Source: Orbilia blumenaviensis
Taxonomy: Eukaryota > Ascomycota > Orbiliomycetes > Orbiliales > Orbiliaceae
Assembly: GCA_036872755.1 (NCBI GenBank)
Contig: JAVHNS010000009.1
Coordinates: 1,984,001 to 2,048,000, forward strand
Reading direction: 5' to 3'
Length of the DNA stretch: 64,000 bases
The position numbers and the translations under genes are program-made. Below, piece by piece: positions 12,973-25,423 of this stretch (position 1 is its first letter; every line of letters starts with the position of its first letter). The notes under the pieces were generated by a model that ran no database searches, had not been told where the DNA came from, and was given only the letters and a program-made list of their open reading frames with translations.

Positions 12973-14547
12973 TAGTTTCATACTTGACGTCATTGAAAAA
13001 CAACACACATGAACATATATATACCTTATCCAACCTCACCGGATCTCGTTTCGACGTTTAGCTGGTTACTTACAGTTTTATAAATGCTTAAAAAATGACA
13101 AGAGACATGATCGCGTATGAGAAGCCGGTATGGGGTGATGGAAGGTGACCAAACTTTCTTCGGTATGTGCTGAGGAGAGCTTGGGGCCCTCCTGATACAA
13201 TAGCTTCTTGCCTGACTTTCTTTTGTGGAATATGCATGCATGCAATAGTACAATTATGACGTTGGTGCTGGGCAATGTAGAGAGAATACGGAAAAGAAGG
13301 AGGAGCTGGAAAATAGCATTGGTCACTGATCTTGAAACTATCTATGATCGGTACAAAATAATCGCTCCACTTTCATGGGGATTTCTAGAAATTGTTATTG
13401 CTAGGGTGGTAACTCCACATCGAAATTCCGGGAGTTTACGAACCACGTTCGTTGGCTCCTTCTTAAGGGCCATCCGACCTCTCTGAGATGACTTCGTGGG
13501 ATTATATATATTAGCTCCAGCAAACCTCTTGTGGGATATGGACCACTTTGTCTAGCTATTTTCCATCTAACGATATCACATACACCCTGAACTTTCTTTC
13601 GATAGGTGCTTGATATATAATATCAAAAAAGAAGAAGATAAATCTCTTTGTCAATGGTCTTCCGCCAACGTTTACATCTTTTCGTCCAAGGGTTCTCAAA
13701 TACCCTTAATTGCCCCGGTTGAACCCGTTTTCTTTTGCCCCGAAATGACTGGAACCAGCCTCCTGTTTAACCCAAAACTTCGAAAGAGGAATATTATCAT
13801 TTTTGATGGTATTATATGCGAAATTGTCCCAAGGGAGAACGGAGAAGTAACAGCGCTGGGCTGTACCTTTAGCTCCAGTACTACTATGACTCGGTACTTT
13901 ACCTTCTCGTATATATATATTGAGCTTGAAGGGGTATATACAAATACTGGGATTGCGCACCACCACCACAGCGAATATTTCTGTGATAGTAGAGTCAAAG
14001 GCGCCACGATATAGATATTATCGACTCTTCCTCAAGGCTGGGACAAAATAAATTTGCTTGGCAAACACGACATAGAAAAGACATGTCCAAGATTCCAAAT
14101 GGATGTTGTCGAGTCCCTCACTAAACCAGTTCCTTCAACCAAAACATATGTACTATAACTATCCGGAAATCCAAAGGAACAGATCAAATGAACCATATAT
14201 ACATAAACATGGATCAGTGTTTGCGAAAGGGAAGAAGGGTGGGAAGAAAGGTGGACAACATAAAAAAAGCACTTATCTCAATCCCGGATATACTGGTATG
14301 TGCATGGGAAAGCAAATGGTTTCATGAGAGACGGCGTCTTCGCTTCCGCCAATGCTTTTGCAATTGGGTGTATCTTTCCATATTCTAGCGAGCGGAGTAG
14401 TGAGGGCTAAGGAAGGGTTGATGAAGGTCTATAGATCGAGGGGCTCGGCTACCTGTTTGGGGACATTCTATTCGAGGATCATGATGCTCGAAACTGGTTT
14501 ACTAACCATATCCAGGACGTTAAGTTCGGGTACTCGAGCGCCCTGAA
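12973..14547 (+). pseudogene. Degraded protein-coding gene with many in-frame stops, family not recognised
   Basis: One frame reads as protein-like sequence from about 12973 to the TGA at 14545-14547, interrupted by roughly fourteen stops, including TGA at 13484, TAG at 14012 and several TAA between 14150 and 14440. Coherent stretches flank the stops, for example LETIYDRYKIIAPLSWGFLE near 13320-13390, the 134-codon open run at 13610-14011, and LGYLFGDILFEDHDARNWF near 14440-14510. Every stop could arise from CAA, CAG or CGA by a single C-to-T change, as in repeat-induced point mutation, but this is not diagnostic. Random sequence would give about twice as many stops. The start is arbitrary, introns may be present, and function is unknown. 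Confidence 0.42.
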
Positions 14548-15445
14548 ATGAACCAGTCCTAAGGTGTTAATGTATACACACACGTACGATAGCTATATGC
14601 CCGACAATCCATCGAAAATGCATGTTCAAACTAGTCAACCACTTAATATTTTATAGGAATTGTTCGATATACCCAAGGTTTTTAAAAATTGAAGTACAAT
14701 GTACATGGATTGCAGCTCTCAAGTTATACAGAATAGCACTCTAAAATAACTCCTCAAACCTCAAGAAAATAAAATGTAGTATAGTACACGATAGAGTCCA
14801 AGATAGCATACGTAACACAGGAAAAGCACCCTAGCCAGTGCACAACTCAACTCCAGATCTACCTCCATCCCCAAGGTAAAAAGAGCCGCGTGCGTATATG
14901 CATACCTATAATATTTCTCAGAAGTCCCAGCCTGACAACCCTCAGGCCATCATCCGAGTTAACCAAAAACTCGTATAATAGTCGAAACTCATCTCCCGTG
15001 CGGATTTTCAGTCCACTTGGAAGATGCCTTTTGAACCATCTCCAAGCTCGTGATTAAGAAAGTTTTATACGTATAATAATCTCTTTTTTATCTCGGTTAA
15101 AAAATAAATCTCTGATGCAGTGAAAATTTTTACTCACTATAAGACTGCCATGAGAGTTCTTTGATAGTAGGTATATACGATATGTGCATTCACCACATGT
15201 GCTCGAGCATAACAAAGTAACATCGCGCCAAAACGTTGAGAACACGGGTTACTCGTTGAAGCATGCATAGACTCATAAAAACGAACTGGCCACGTGGAGT
15301 TTAGCATTTTGGAAATATTCAATGACGATTCAATGCTGAAATTTGAGGCGACTGTGTTATGAGCTCCTTCTCGCTCGCGCTCTCGTATTCGTGGTGGCAC
15401 GGGTAGTCATTATATTACAGACACTGTAACAAGATCAAACGGCGC

Positions 15446-15464
15446 AAAAAAAAAAAAAAAAAAA
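15446..15464. repeat. Poly(A) run (A19)
   Basis: Nineteen consecutive A. It could be a slipped mononucleotide tract or the tail of an old retroposed sequence; no retroelement was recognised beside it. Confidence 0.8.
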
Positions 15465-17562
15465 GGTTTGGATTGTAGCCACGATGCTATGAGGTTAGTA
15501 TGGTTTTCAGGCCGGCGAAGCGGTTAATCGAGATCGATATAGTTAAAAGATTAGAAACGACCGCAAAACCAGGCCAGTTTCACGACGCACGTATATCTTT
15601 TATCCTAATGGGTGGCGCTGCGGATAGAATGTACTTACGTATGGCCAATAGGAAATCTTGTTCAAACTCCAACTTGCACAAGTTGCCAATTTGAGCAGCC
15701 TCGAATCCGTCGTTTCAGAGTTTTTATTATTATTTTGTCCGATCCGACTAGACCGCGCAACCATGACGTCGAATCGTGTGGCGGACTTGGGGTGGGTACA
15801 AGTATAGTTAAACGTTTTTGTTACAGGCATGTGGGCGGCCCAGGCCGGGGCTGGGATGCACTGAACAGACGAGGAAAAGTAGCATATACAAAGTGGGTAG
15901 TCACAAAAGTCATGTAGCAGGTCCAAGCAGTCAGTGCACACGTGAATTCGAGGCTGCGAGGTGGAAAACAACAGTTGGACTTTCACAGGGTCTCACTCAG
16001 CCTGTGGTGGGGTGAAAGGGAAAAACAAGCCTTTTGTGAAAAGGCTACCATGGCATGACCTGCAGATGCGATGGGTATACGAGTCGAGTCATCTCAGGCA
16101 CCTTTTTTTTCTTCTTCCGATACTCCCTTCTCGCAGTGTGCGTTAACGTTCTTGATTTTAGCTCCGAAGTGCGAAGGTACATGTAAGTACACGGCCAAAC
16201 AGCTGGATGAATAGGATAGGACAGGACAGGCCAGTTATCAGACGAAAATGCAGTGGGAATTCACCACAGCTGTGTCTGCATAAGGGTTTCTTGAGCTTTG
16301 ATTTCCTACTATGAAATACCCTTCAATGCGACGTCAGGGCCGAGCTGGTAAATTAAGGTAGTTAAACTAGGTCGCACGACCACACATGTACACATGCATT
16401 GCATGGCTCATCGCCCGCCACATATGCTGGGGACTGGACTGGTGGGTCCTACTAACTATAGCTATGCCACCGCCGCGCTCGATCGAGCTCCACCACCAGC
16501 ACCACCACCCAACGAGCGTTACAGTCGTTGTTGGTGGTGCATGATGCATGTGGAAAGAAACCAACGTGTTACGCATGTTATTGCTCACCGTTTTAAACGG
16601 AGGCAATGCCGTAAGGCTTCATAGAATGTAAGGAAGTACATAGAATAGAGAATGAAATGGAAACGGGAAAAAGCGGCGGTGGCAAGCAAGGAGATACCTA
16701 TGGGTAATTAATCCGGGGGGGGGGTCATGAGGTTGGAAGAGAAGAGAGGATGTCTGGGAAGGAGAAGAGGCCAGGTTACAAGATTCAAGATCAAGATCAC
16801 GCTTACATGCATAGATCGGGATTATTATTATTATCATCAGTTGGATTAGGCTTTTGGCCTGAATGGATCCGGCCCGGGACAAAGAAAATGCGAAACATGC
16901 GGCGGCCGGGGTACTGGCTTCAAAAGTGGGCACCGGGATGCCAAGACAACACCCCGCCAAAAAAAATGAGGGCAACAGAAGAGGCCACTTTGCAGGAACG
17001 CACACGCACAAATGACAGACGAGGGCGAGGGGGTTGTCATGTCGCCACGGAATCGAACCCATCCCCCATTTTTTGCCTCCGAATGGAATCGAATCTCTAG
17101 CAGTTACTCAGGAATTACCCAAGTATCTAAGTGAGATGATGCCATCATCTATGCCATGCACTTACAGATAGGAGGGGCTCTGCATATGGAGGTTAAGTCA
17201 ATATCACCATATGAAGGAGACACCGTGTGAACACGTCGATTCTCTATATCCGTGTACCTGTCTATACTAGATCCCCTGCAGAACTGGAACTGGATTAGAA
17301 ATCGCGAAACAGTTCCATCCGGGGAGGGATGGTGTCTGTTAACTGGCGGATGTATAAGCTTATAATTTTAGCTAGTAATAAGGCCGGAAGAAAGTAAGGA
17401 AGTGGATACCGTGTATTATGGGCGCAGTGCAGTGACGGCATCACCGGGAAACCCTTATTCGGTTCATTCATTCGATTCTGTCCTTAACTGGCATTAGTAT
17501 AGTATATTATATAGTAGAGTGAGTGATACATACATACAAGCCTGTCGCATAAGATCAGACCG

Positions 17563-17583
17563 GGACAGGACAGGACAGGACAC
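17563..17583. repeat. GGACA pentanucleotide microsatellite
   Basis: About four tandem GGACA units. A related two-to-three-unit tract occurs 1.35 kb upstream near 16216-16232. Confidence 0.7.
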
Positions 17584-17868
17584 AGTGGGGACAAGGCCAC
17601 CTTTGCAAGTAAATTACTTAGTCAGTACTAGGTAGTTATCGATAGCGCTGCTTTCCTCCCCCCAGGGCCGAAAGAAAAGAAAGAAGAAGAAGAAAAAACA
17701 GATTTCTGGATTACTGCAGTGGTACCCCTGGTCCATTAGAGCGCATCTGATTGGGTTGTTGACCTGTCGGTTTCGACTGCGGGCTTCCAGAATCATTTTT
17801 TATGCTACGCTGGCCTGTACTGCTGCCCGGAGAGCTAACGACACATAAATAATTACTTAGTCGGCCAC

Positions 17869-17940
17869 TCACTTCCACTTCCACTTCCTCCTCTTCTTCT
17901 CTCTCTTTCTCTTTCTCTCTCACATCCTCCTTCTCCTCCA
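17869..17940 (+). promoter_or_regulatory. Pyrimidine-rich tract in the BiP promoter/5' UTR
   Basis: About 70 bases composed almost wholly of C and T (CTTCC and TCTCT units) lie some 200 bases before the BiP ATG. CT-rich blocks just upstream of the transcription start are characteristic of strongly expressed genes in filamentous fungi. That it marks the BiP transcription start is an inference. Confidence 0.45.
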
Positions 17941-18142
17941 TCGCCATCACCGTCATCTCTTTCAACTGATTGACGAACGAACGACCGTTCGCAATTGACC
18001 TGTCTGCTTCGAGAGCTCTGGTCGTACCTCTCTTCCTACGAATTTAACGAACATCTTTTAAGTTTTTATTAATTTTTTTTCCGTATAGACGCACACAAAA
18101 GCAGGATACCCATTATCTGAGAAAATTTCTCTTACCGCCATT

Positions 18143-20503
18143 ATGGCACGAAAAGCAGGCTTCTCCGCCTGGAGCACATTCTTCTACCTCTTTTTACTAT
18201 TTGTCGCCCCTCTGGCGTTAATAGGAACTGCTCACGCAGACTCCAACGAGACCAAAGAAGCTGAACAATATGGAACTGGTAAGATAATACTAAACACAGT
18301 CAATATGGCGACAAACTAGATCCGTAATGGTTCCCAATTGGATTATATGGCTTAGTTGCTAACTGGTACTTCTCCCGTGTTCTAGTCATCGGTATCGATC
18401 TGGGCACCACATACTCGTGTGTTGGTGTTATGCAGAAGGGTAAAGTCGAAATCATCGCCAACGACCAGGGTAACCGTATCACTCCATCGTGGGTCGCCTT
18501 CACCGACGACGAAAGATTAGTCGGTGACGCCGCCAAGAACCAGGCCGCCGCTAACCCAAAGAGAACCATCTTCGATATCAAGTATGCTTTCCTTCCCTTT
18601 TTTTTTTCTTCTAGATTTTTGGAGTACTTTCAAATTTGAAGAGGATGCTAATATATCTATTTCAGGCGTCTCATTGGCCGAAAGTTCAGCGAATCCGATG
18701 TCCAGAAGGATATCAAGCACTTCCCCTTCGATGTCGTCAACAAGGATGGAAAGCCACACGTCAAGGTCGAAGTCAATGGCTCTGACCGTACTTTCAGCCC
18801 AGAGGAGATTTCCGCCATGGTTTTGGGCAAGATGAAGGAGATTGCAGAGGGTTATCTTGGAAAGAAGGTCACCCACGCTGTCGTCACCGTTCCAGCCTAC
18901 TTCAATGACGCTCAACGTCAGGCCACCAAGGATGCCGGTACCATCACTGGTATGACCATCCTCCGTGTCGTTAACGAGCCCACCGCCGCCGCTATCGCCT
19001 ATGGCCTTGACAAGAAGGAAGGTGAACGCCAGATCATTGTCTACGATCTTGGTGGTGGTACCTTCGACGTCTCCCTCCTCTCCATTGACCAGGGTGTCTT
19101 TGAGGTCCTCGCCACTGCCGGAGATACCCATCTCGGAGGTGAAGATTTCGATTACCGTGTTATCAACTTCCTCACTACCCAGTACAACAAGAAGAACAAC
19201 GTCGATATCAAGAAGGATCTCAAGTCTATGGGTAAACTAAAGCGTGAAGTCGAAAAGGCCAAGCGAACTCTCTCCTCCCAGATGTCCACTCGCATTGAAA
19301 TCGAATCCTTCTTCGAGGGCAACGACTTCTCTGAGACTCTTACCCGCGCCAAGTTCGAGGAGTTGAACATTGATCTTTTCAAGAAGACCATCAAGCCAGT
19401 TGAACAGGTTCTCAAGGACGCTAAGGTCAAGAAGAGCGAGATCGATGATATCGTTCTTGTTGGTGGCTCTACCCGTATTCCAAAGGTCCAGGCCCTCCTC
19501 GAGGAGTTCTTCGGAAAGACCGCTTCCAAGGGTATCAACCCTGATGAGGCTGTTGCCTACGGTGCCGCCGTCCAGGGTGGTGTCTTGTCCAATGAGGCTG
19601 GTACTGAGGAACTCGTCCTCATGGACGTCAACGCCCTTACCCTCGGTATTGAGACCACTGGAGGTGTCATGACCACTTTGATCAAGAGGAACACTGTCAT
19701 CCCAACCCGCAAGTCCCAGATCTTCTCTACCGCCGCTGACAACCAGCCAGTCGTCTTGATCCAAGTTTGTAAGTTACCCACATCTTCGAATACCCTTTTC
19801 CATTTTTTGATATTTCACAAACAGTACACTAACAGTAGTCTGCAGATGAGGGTGAACGTTCCATGACCAAGGACAACAACCTCCTCGGAAAGTTCGAGCT
19901 CACCGGCATTCCACCAGCACCACGTGGTGTTCCACAGATCGAGGTCGCTTTCGAGCTCGATGCCAACGGTATTCTTAAGGTTTCCGCCGCCGACAAGGGT
20001 ACCGGCAAGTCTGAGTCCATCACCATCAAGAACGACAAGGGTCGTCTGAGCCAGGAAGAAATCGATCGTATGATCGAGGAAGCCGAGAAGTTCGCTGAGG
20101 AAGATAAGCTCGTCAAGGAGAAGATCGAAGCCCGAAATGGTAAGCTCATATACCCCAATCCACTGCGATTGACAACCTTTCCATCTAAAAACAATCACTA
20201 ACACGCTCTGAAATAGGTCTCGAGAACTACGCCTACTCCCTCAAGAACCAGGTTGCCGATGAGGAAGGTCTCGGTGGCAAGATCGAGGAGGATGATAAGG
20301 AGAAGCTCAACGCCGCCATCAAGGAGGCTACCGAATGGCTCGAGGCTAACGCCGCTACTGCCACCAAGGAGGACTTCGATGAGGCCAAGGAGAAACTCAG
20401 CTCCGTCGCTTACCCAATCACCAGCAAACTCTACGGTGGCGCTGGTGGCCCAGGTGGCGCCCCAGCTGATGAGGAGCCATTGGGTGGACACGATGAGCTA
20501 TAA
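18143..20503 (+). CDS. KAR2/bipA: ER-lumenal Hsp70 chaperone BiP/Kar2
   Basis: Endoplasmic-reticulum Hsp70 that drives translocation, folding and ER-associated degradation through ATP-regulated peptide binding. Exons are 18143-18278, 18386-18581, 18666-19768, 19846-20139 and 20217-20503, giving 671 residues, normal for fungal BiP. A signal peptide with a hydrophobic core ([16 protein letters not shown]) ends near AHA-DSN. Motifs include [12 protein letters not shown], a [10 protein letters not shown] phosphate-2 loop, [13 protein letters not shown], an interdomain linker and the retention signal HDEL. Codon use is strongly biased to C-ending codons, unlike the NLR and F-box genes nearby, consistent with high expression. 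Family members respond to the unfolded-protein response. All hallmark residues are present and no oddity was seen. Confidence 0.98.
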
Positions 20504-21399
20504 ACGAATATAAAATGGTGAACCATTAAATCGTTATTCTTTGTATATTTGAATAGACAGAGACACCTCTCCCCGTCTTTTTTTACTCATAGCTGAGGGT
20601 CGTCTACCTGTCTCCTTTTTCTATTATCATTTTTTTTTTTTTGACAATGTGTTTTTCTTTACATGGGAATGCGGTGTTTTTGCTGTCTCTCTCTCTCTGT
20701 CTGTCTTTTCCTCTGTTGAATTAGATACACTATCCAAAAGTACTGTGGATAATTATTTTGGGCAGCAGCAAAAAAAAAGAGGCTGGGTGGAATAATCAAA
20801 ATCCGATTATATCGTCATAAAAAAAACTGCCAGTAGCTCCTTTTTAAGAGTCAAGGAATGGCGTTCCTCGCGTTGTATTGCACTGATGTAAGGTGATAAT
20901 GAGCAAGTGTTTTCGAAACGTGGCTGAAAATCAAAAAGTTGTGGTCCCTGAGCCACCTTGAGGCTAGCCAATCGCCAGCCAACCCGAGGGAGGATGGACC
21001 GCCGTAACATCGTTCGCTGTGATATATCTGTGCAGCTATGATGCTAAATATAAATTCCAGGCTGATGGGGTTTAAGTGGTATCCGAGATCCTTCACTTCA
21101 ACCCGCCCCGGTCATTGACACAGACACAAGGCACCCGCAATACCGCAGCATTACCAGTCATCGCATCTATTTATCTATCTTGCATCTTGTAGTTTCGCTT
21201 GTGTTTATTATATAAAGGAAGTAGGTTTTGTTTTTATCCTTCATTCCCGGGCCTGGCAGCCGCATACACACGTCCATACACCTAGAATCTATACTTGCAC
21301 GGATAGTACCTAGTTAAGCCTATCTTCCTAGCTTCGTATTTAGGTCTCTCGATCGACGCATCCGACATCGATAACCCCGTAACCATCTGGCCATGCGCC
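20504..21399. other. BiP 3' region and promoter of the next gene
   Basis: T-rich 3' UTR with a T12 run near 20630 and a short CT/GT tract near 20685-20705. No open frame of note. The last 200 bases presumably hold the promoter and leader of the following F-box-like gene. Confidence 0.4.
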
Positions 21400-22671
21400 A
21401 TGCCCCTACCTCCAAATCTAAATTGGAAGAGGAAGTTCAAAACACTTCCACCACCACCATCACCACCTCAACCGCCAGTTTCAATAACCACAACACAATA
21501 TCCCACCTCAACATCTCGAACCCTCAACATTCCCGAGCTTCTCGAAGCGATATTACTGTTCACCCTATCAGATGACAACCCAGAAACTATCTGCCGGCTC
21601 GCAAACCGTCTCCGTCGGGTCTGTAAATCATGGATGTACATGATAGACTCCCGTCGTACATTCAGAACCTACGCGTTCCGGGATCCAACACTTCTCGACA
21701 GGAGTAATGCCGACCAAGCGGTCTTTTGCAATGCATACCTATCAGTTCTGAAACGTGGCTTGCACACCGTTAAGGAATTAAAGCGGTTTAGAAAGGAAAT
21801 CAGCGGGCTTTCCGAGTTCACCAAGGTTTTAAGCTCCAATGGTAGTTATGGGAATAAAATCACAAGATCTGGGATACGGAGTCTTACAAAACCCCGGCGG
21901 CAAGGGATGTCAACAAAACTATCATCATCATCAAGCATATATCTAACACAACCGGTCACCACGCTTTTATTCCTACGGTTCAAAGGAAGATATTACAAAG
22001 ACTCGGCACATAACATTGCTAGAGAAGCTCGAAGTAATTTCAACCACGATCATTTTATTACCAATGTTAGGGGTATCAGAGCTAGTGATTTGGTGGGCGC
22101 GTTGAGGGAAGGTGTGGAGTCATTGTATAGGTATAGGAAGGATGATGTTAGGTTTGAGGTTACTGAGATTTGGTTGTGGATTGATGGCGTGGTTGGGCCG
22201 AGTGGGTCGTTTGAGGAGGCGCAGTCGGTTGCGATTTGGAAGGCGAGGTCGAGGATTGGGGCTGTTGCAAAGAAAGGTGAGCTCTTTTTCTATATTTCCC
22301 CCCACCCCACCCCACTCTCTACTCGTGAAAATCCAGGTCTATACCTAGGTAGCTAACAGATGGTATTTTGTATAGTAAAAAACAGCAAAATCACCCAACT
22401 AGTAGTAGCTGGTCTCGGCCACATGCTAGAAATCAAGGGTCTCAAAATAATATATTACATCCTGGCGTATGGATTTGCGTTTCCCGTGTTGTTTACTTAT
22501 ATACTACTCGAGATGCTGGCGAGAGAAATACCGGGGTATCTTAGGACGAGGATACATGTTCCGCTTGTGCGGTTTTGGAGAAGCTGGTTGGCGTGGTTTA
22601 GGGAGCAGAGGGCTAAGGTTAAGGGTCAGAGGAGGGTTGGGGAAGGGGGGAATAGGTTTGAATTGGAGTGA
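21400..22671 (+). CDS. F-box-like protein with C-terminal membrane segment
   Basis: Two exons, 21400-22276 and 22376-22671, give 390 residues. A Pro/Thr/Ser-rich leader is followed by NIPELLEAILLF...LRRVCKSWMYMID (residues 45-85), which matches the alpha-helical F-box pattern with the WxxxID end. F-box proteins recruit substrates to SCF ubiquitin ligases through Skp1. The middle part has no recognised motif. The second exon encodes a strongly hydrophobic stretch, YYILAYGFAFPVLFTYILL, followed by a basic tail, suggesting a membrane anchor. The intron (GTGAGC to TATAG) keeps frame at a Val codon. The ATG at 21393 is in another frame, so 21400 was taken. No catalytic role can be assigned. Confidence 0.7.
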
Positions 22672-23102
22672 TTGAGATGTCATATGTGTGATGAACTTTT
22701 GGGTATATACCGGTGTACATGGAGCTTGGGTGAGCTTGAGAAAATGCTTTTATTTTGGTTTTAATACTATGATTACTGTTCATTATAGGTGGGATACCAG
22801 CATTGTTGTTCGAAGTGGTTCATTTGGCCACTTTATATCAGATTTACTTACTGTAGAATAATTTAGAAGCTTATAGATTAATAGTTGTTGCCAAGGGCGA
22901 TATTTTATTGTTTAATATAAGAAACCAATGCAATTGCGCATGGTGTTAGACCTACAGAACGATCTATCAATGAGCCTCAACTCGTAAATAAGCCTAACGC
23001 TGGTATGGCTGTAGCGTTCTAGATTTTGTCCACTTGCGCTAAAACCTGTATATTGTTTTGGAAACATAACATTTACTCGCTATTATGATATAAAAGAAAA
23101 TA

Positions 23103-23135
<33 letters not shown>
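23103..23135. repeat. (TAA)n microsatellite
   Basis: About ten tandem AAT/TAA units flanked by AT-rich sequence. Confidence 0.85.
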
Positions 23136-23137
<2 letters not shown>

Positions 23138-23852
23138 TATTCGATTGTCCGACAAGAGGACTAAGATGGATCAAAAACCTATATGATCACAGCATGCTGG
23201 CGGTGTGGCACGGCCATGCTGGAAAAGCTCAGGAAATCCATATAGAATCCATCTGACATTAACGTGATAATGCATATAAAGTTCATAGACACTGATATTA
23301 CTGTTCTGCCTTACGAAATTTAGGCACGGGGTTTTTGTGGAATGCGAATTATTACTGGCCGCTTTTGGATAGTCTAGGTAACTGTTCTTGGAGGCTAGCT
23401 TATGACGCAAACTTATTACTCACCCAGTCTAGATGACTAGGATAATTTCACCATTGAACAATTGTATAAGCACATAAGATCCACCTATCAAACTCGCTTT
23501 CCAGGTCCACGGGTTAATAGGCAAGCCTTCAACGGGTCCAGGTAACTCTGACCTCTAGCGCCGGACTGCGGGGCTGGGTTGGGAACGATATGAGGGCTGA
23601 GCCTGCGCCCGCATCGCGCGTTGTAGCTGGCGGACCGGGGTTTGAATTTGGTGTAACTTTCCCCTTTCGCATTGAGTTCCGAACATGAACGCCACGATCG
23701 AGCAGGGCTTTTAAAAAACGCTGTCGATGTCATCATTCTGTCCCATTCTCAAGCTGGCATTTGCATAGCATGATTTTATGCTATTAGAGCTCTACAGAAT
23801 TGAAATCGTTATATACCTGCTTTGTCTATGCGGATCCGAAGATTTTTGTGAC

Positions 23853-23878
23853 AGAGAGAGAGAGAGAGAGAGAGAGAG
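23853..23878. repeat. (AG)n microsatellite
   Basis: Thirteen tandem AG dinucleotides. Confidence 0.9.
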
Positions 23879-25423
23879 CTGTGGATTGTATTACTAAAAC
23901 TTAATTTCTATATTTAGGGCCAAGATTTTAGTCAAGCTGGAACCGAAAAGCCATTGTATCCCACGACCCCACAGGACCGCATTGTGCATCGATTTTTAAT
24001 GAAATGACAGAAGAACAATTAAAGATGAAGAGATCGATCTAAATTATCCATCAACAAAGAACAATCTCCCGATTTAAAACTTGGCCTATCCTGCAAAAAT
24101 TTATATCCACACGCTTAAATTGCAAAAGGAATATTTTGCATGTTTGCTCAATGCGCATATACGCTGGTTTCAAGGGTCTTAAAGGTTCAGATCCTTCAAA
24201 CCCCACACGGACCCCATGGGAAATTGACGTTCTACGATGGCTTGGCGGGTGGCCTTGTGTTAGTTAAGACTTTAAAACACTTTACAGAGTGGTTTCATGA
24301 GCTCTCTCTCTCACAAGTTATCCCACTCTCTTTCCCCGCGCGTGCCCTCAATCGTCATACCTGGGAATTTCGGACGCAAAGGAATTAGACTGGGGGCCGG
24401 CCCAGCTAGCTGCGTAGGATCTTTTTTTTCCCTTCATTCCATCCCATCCACACCTTCCACCCCTTCCCGTTCCCGCTTGTCTTGCAGCGGACCTAAACCA
24501 TGTCTATTGGTCTATGGGCCTATAACCTTTTCCTTTTCTAGGATCTTTAAGGTACCCGCAGCCCTCCGATATGTTGCGTACATGGGTCGGACTTTTCGAG
24601 ACTACCGCAGCTCAAATGACCATGAGTTTCAATGGCATTAAGTGGATCGTGCATCCAGCTGTTGGATTTGTTGGGTAAAATTTTATACGTTTCAAAAAGA
24701 AAAAAAAGAGAAGCAAGATGTTTAATTACACCGGCTAGACGAGTGCTATAGCTAGGGATCATAGATTGCCATTTGGGATGTCCCTTTGGGTATTTAGGAC
24801 TACTAAGACACTTAGTAATACTATACCTCCCAGTCAATATCGATCAGAACAAGCCTTTCGCGGGGGAACACAGGGCACCACAGAAGAAAAAGATGAGAAG
24901 ACTATATATACCTAGGTATATGCCAAGGGGTGCGTGTGCGAGTGAACGCAGAATTTACAACATTCCTCAACCTGCAAGCAAGCAAGCAATCAGGCAAGCT
25001 CAGCATTTTTTTTTTTTTTCTGGTTGTGAGGGCGCACGACCCCCATCGAATAACAGCACCACACACACGACCGATATACGTCCTGGCAGCCCTTCAACCA
25101 ATTGAAAAGGTAACCGTTAACCTAGGAACAACAATTCCTAACTATCCGATTCAGGGAGTTCGAAAAGAAAATCCTCCCCCCCTTTTTTTTTCTCTCTCTC
25201 CGTGTTACTTTTCGTTTCCTTTAGCTTTTTTTTCTCTTCACCTAAGAGGAGGCTACATGTCTTTATTTTATTTTTTTTAATCTTTGGACTTTTTTTTGTT
25301 ATCTCCGTATTGATCGAATATTTTTTTCGCCTCTTCCCGACGTACCGAACTACAGCCCGCTTAACACGCATAATCGAGAACACAAAAAAAAAAAGGGAGC
25401 TTTTTTGACCCCAAAAAAAAAGC

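Larger units (their letters stand above)
14548..18142. other. Long intergenic region upstream of BiP
   Basis: No supported gene across 3.6 kb. It contains an A19 run at 15446-15464, a GGACA-type pentanucleotide tract at about 17563-17583 with a shorter copy near 16216-16232, and a pyrimidine-rich tract close to the BiP start. Frames at 15600-15986, 16367-16624 and 16619-17100 overlap one another on opposite strands and show no domain. The region is long enough to hold the BiP promoter and 5' UTR. I looked for ERSE- and HacA-type unfolded-protein-response elements by eye and found no convincing one. Confidence 0.4.
22672..25423. other. Intergenic region with two microsatellites
   Basis: No supported gene in 2.7 kb. 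It holds a TAA tract, a GA tract, and T-rich and A-rich blocks just before the next start (A9 and A12 runs at 25380-25420, typical leader sequence). Overlapping frames at 24140-24840 on both strands look like chance. Confidence 0.4.

Noticed and set aside
17030..17110. A tRNA T-loop-like GGAATCGAACCC motif on the minus strand
   Set aside because: No matching acceptor stem, D-arm or 5-bp T-stem could be paired by eye.
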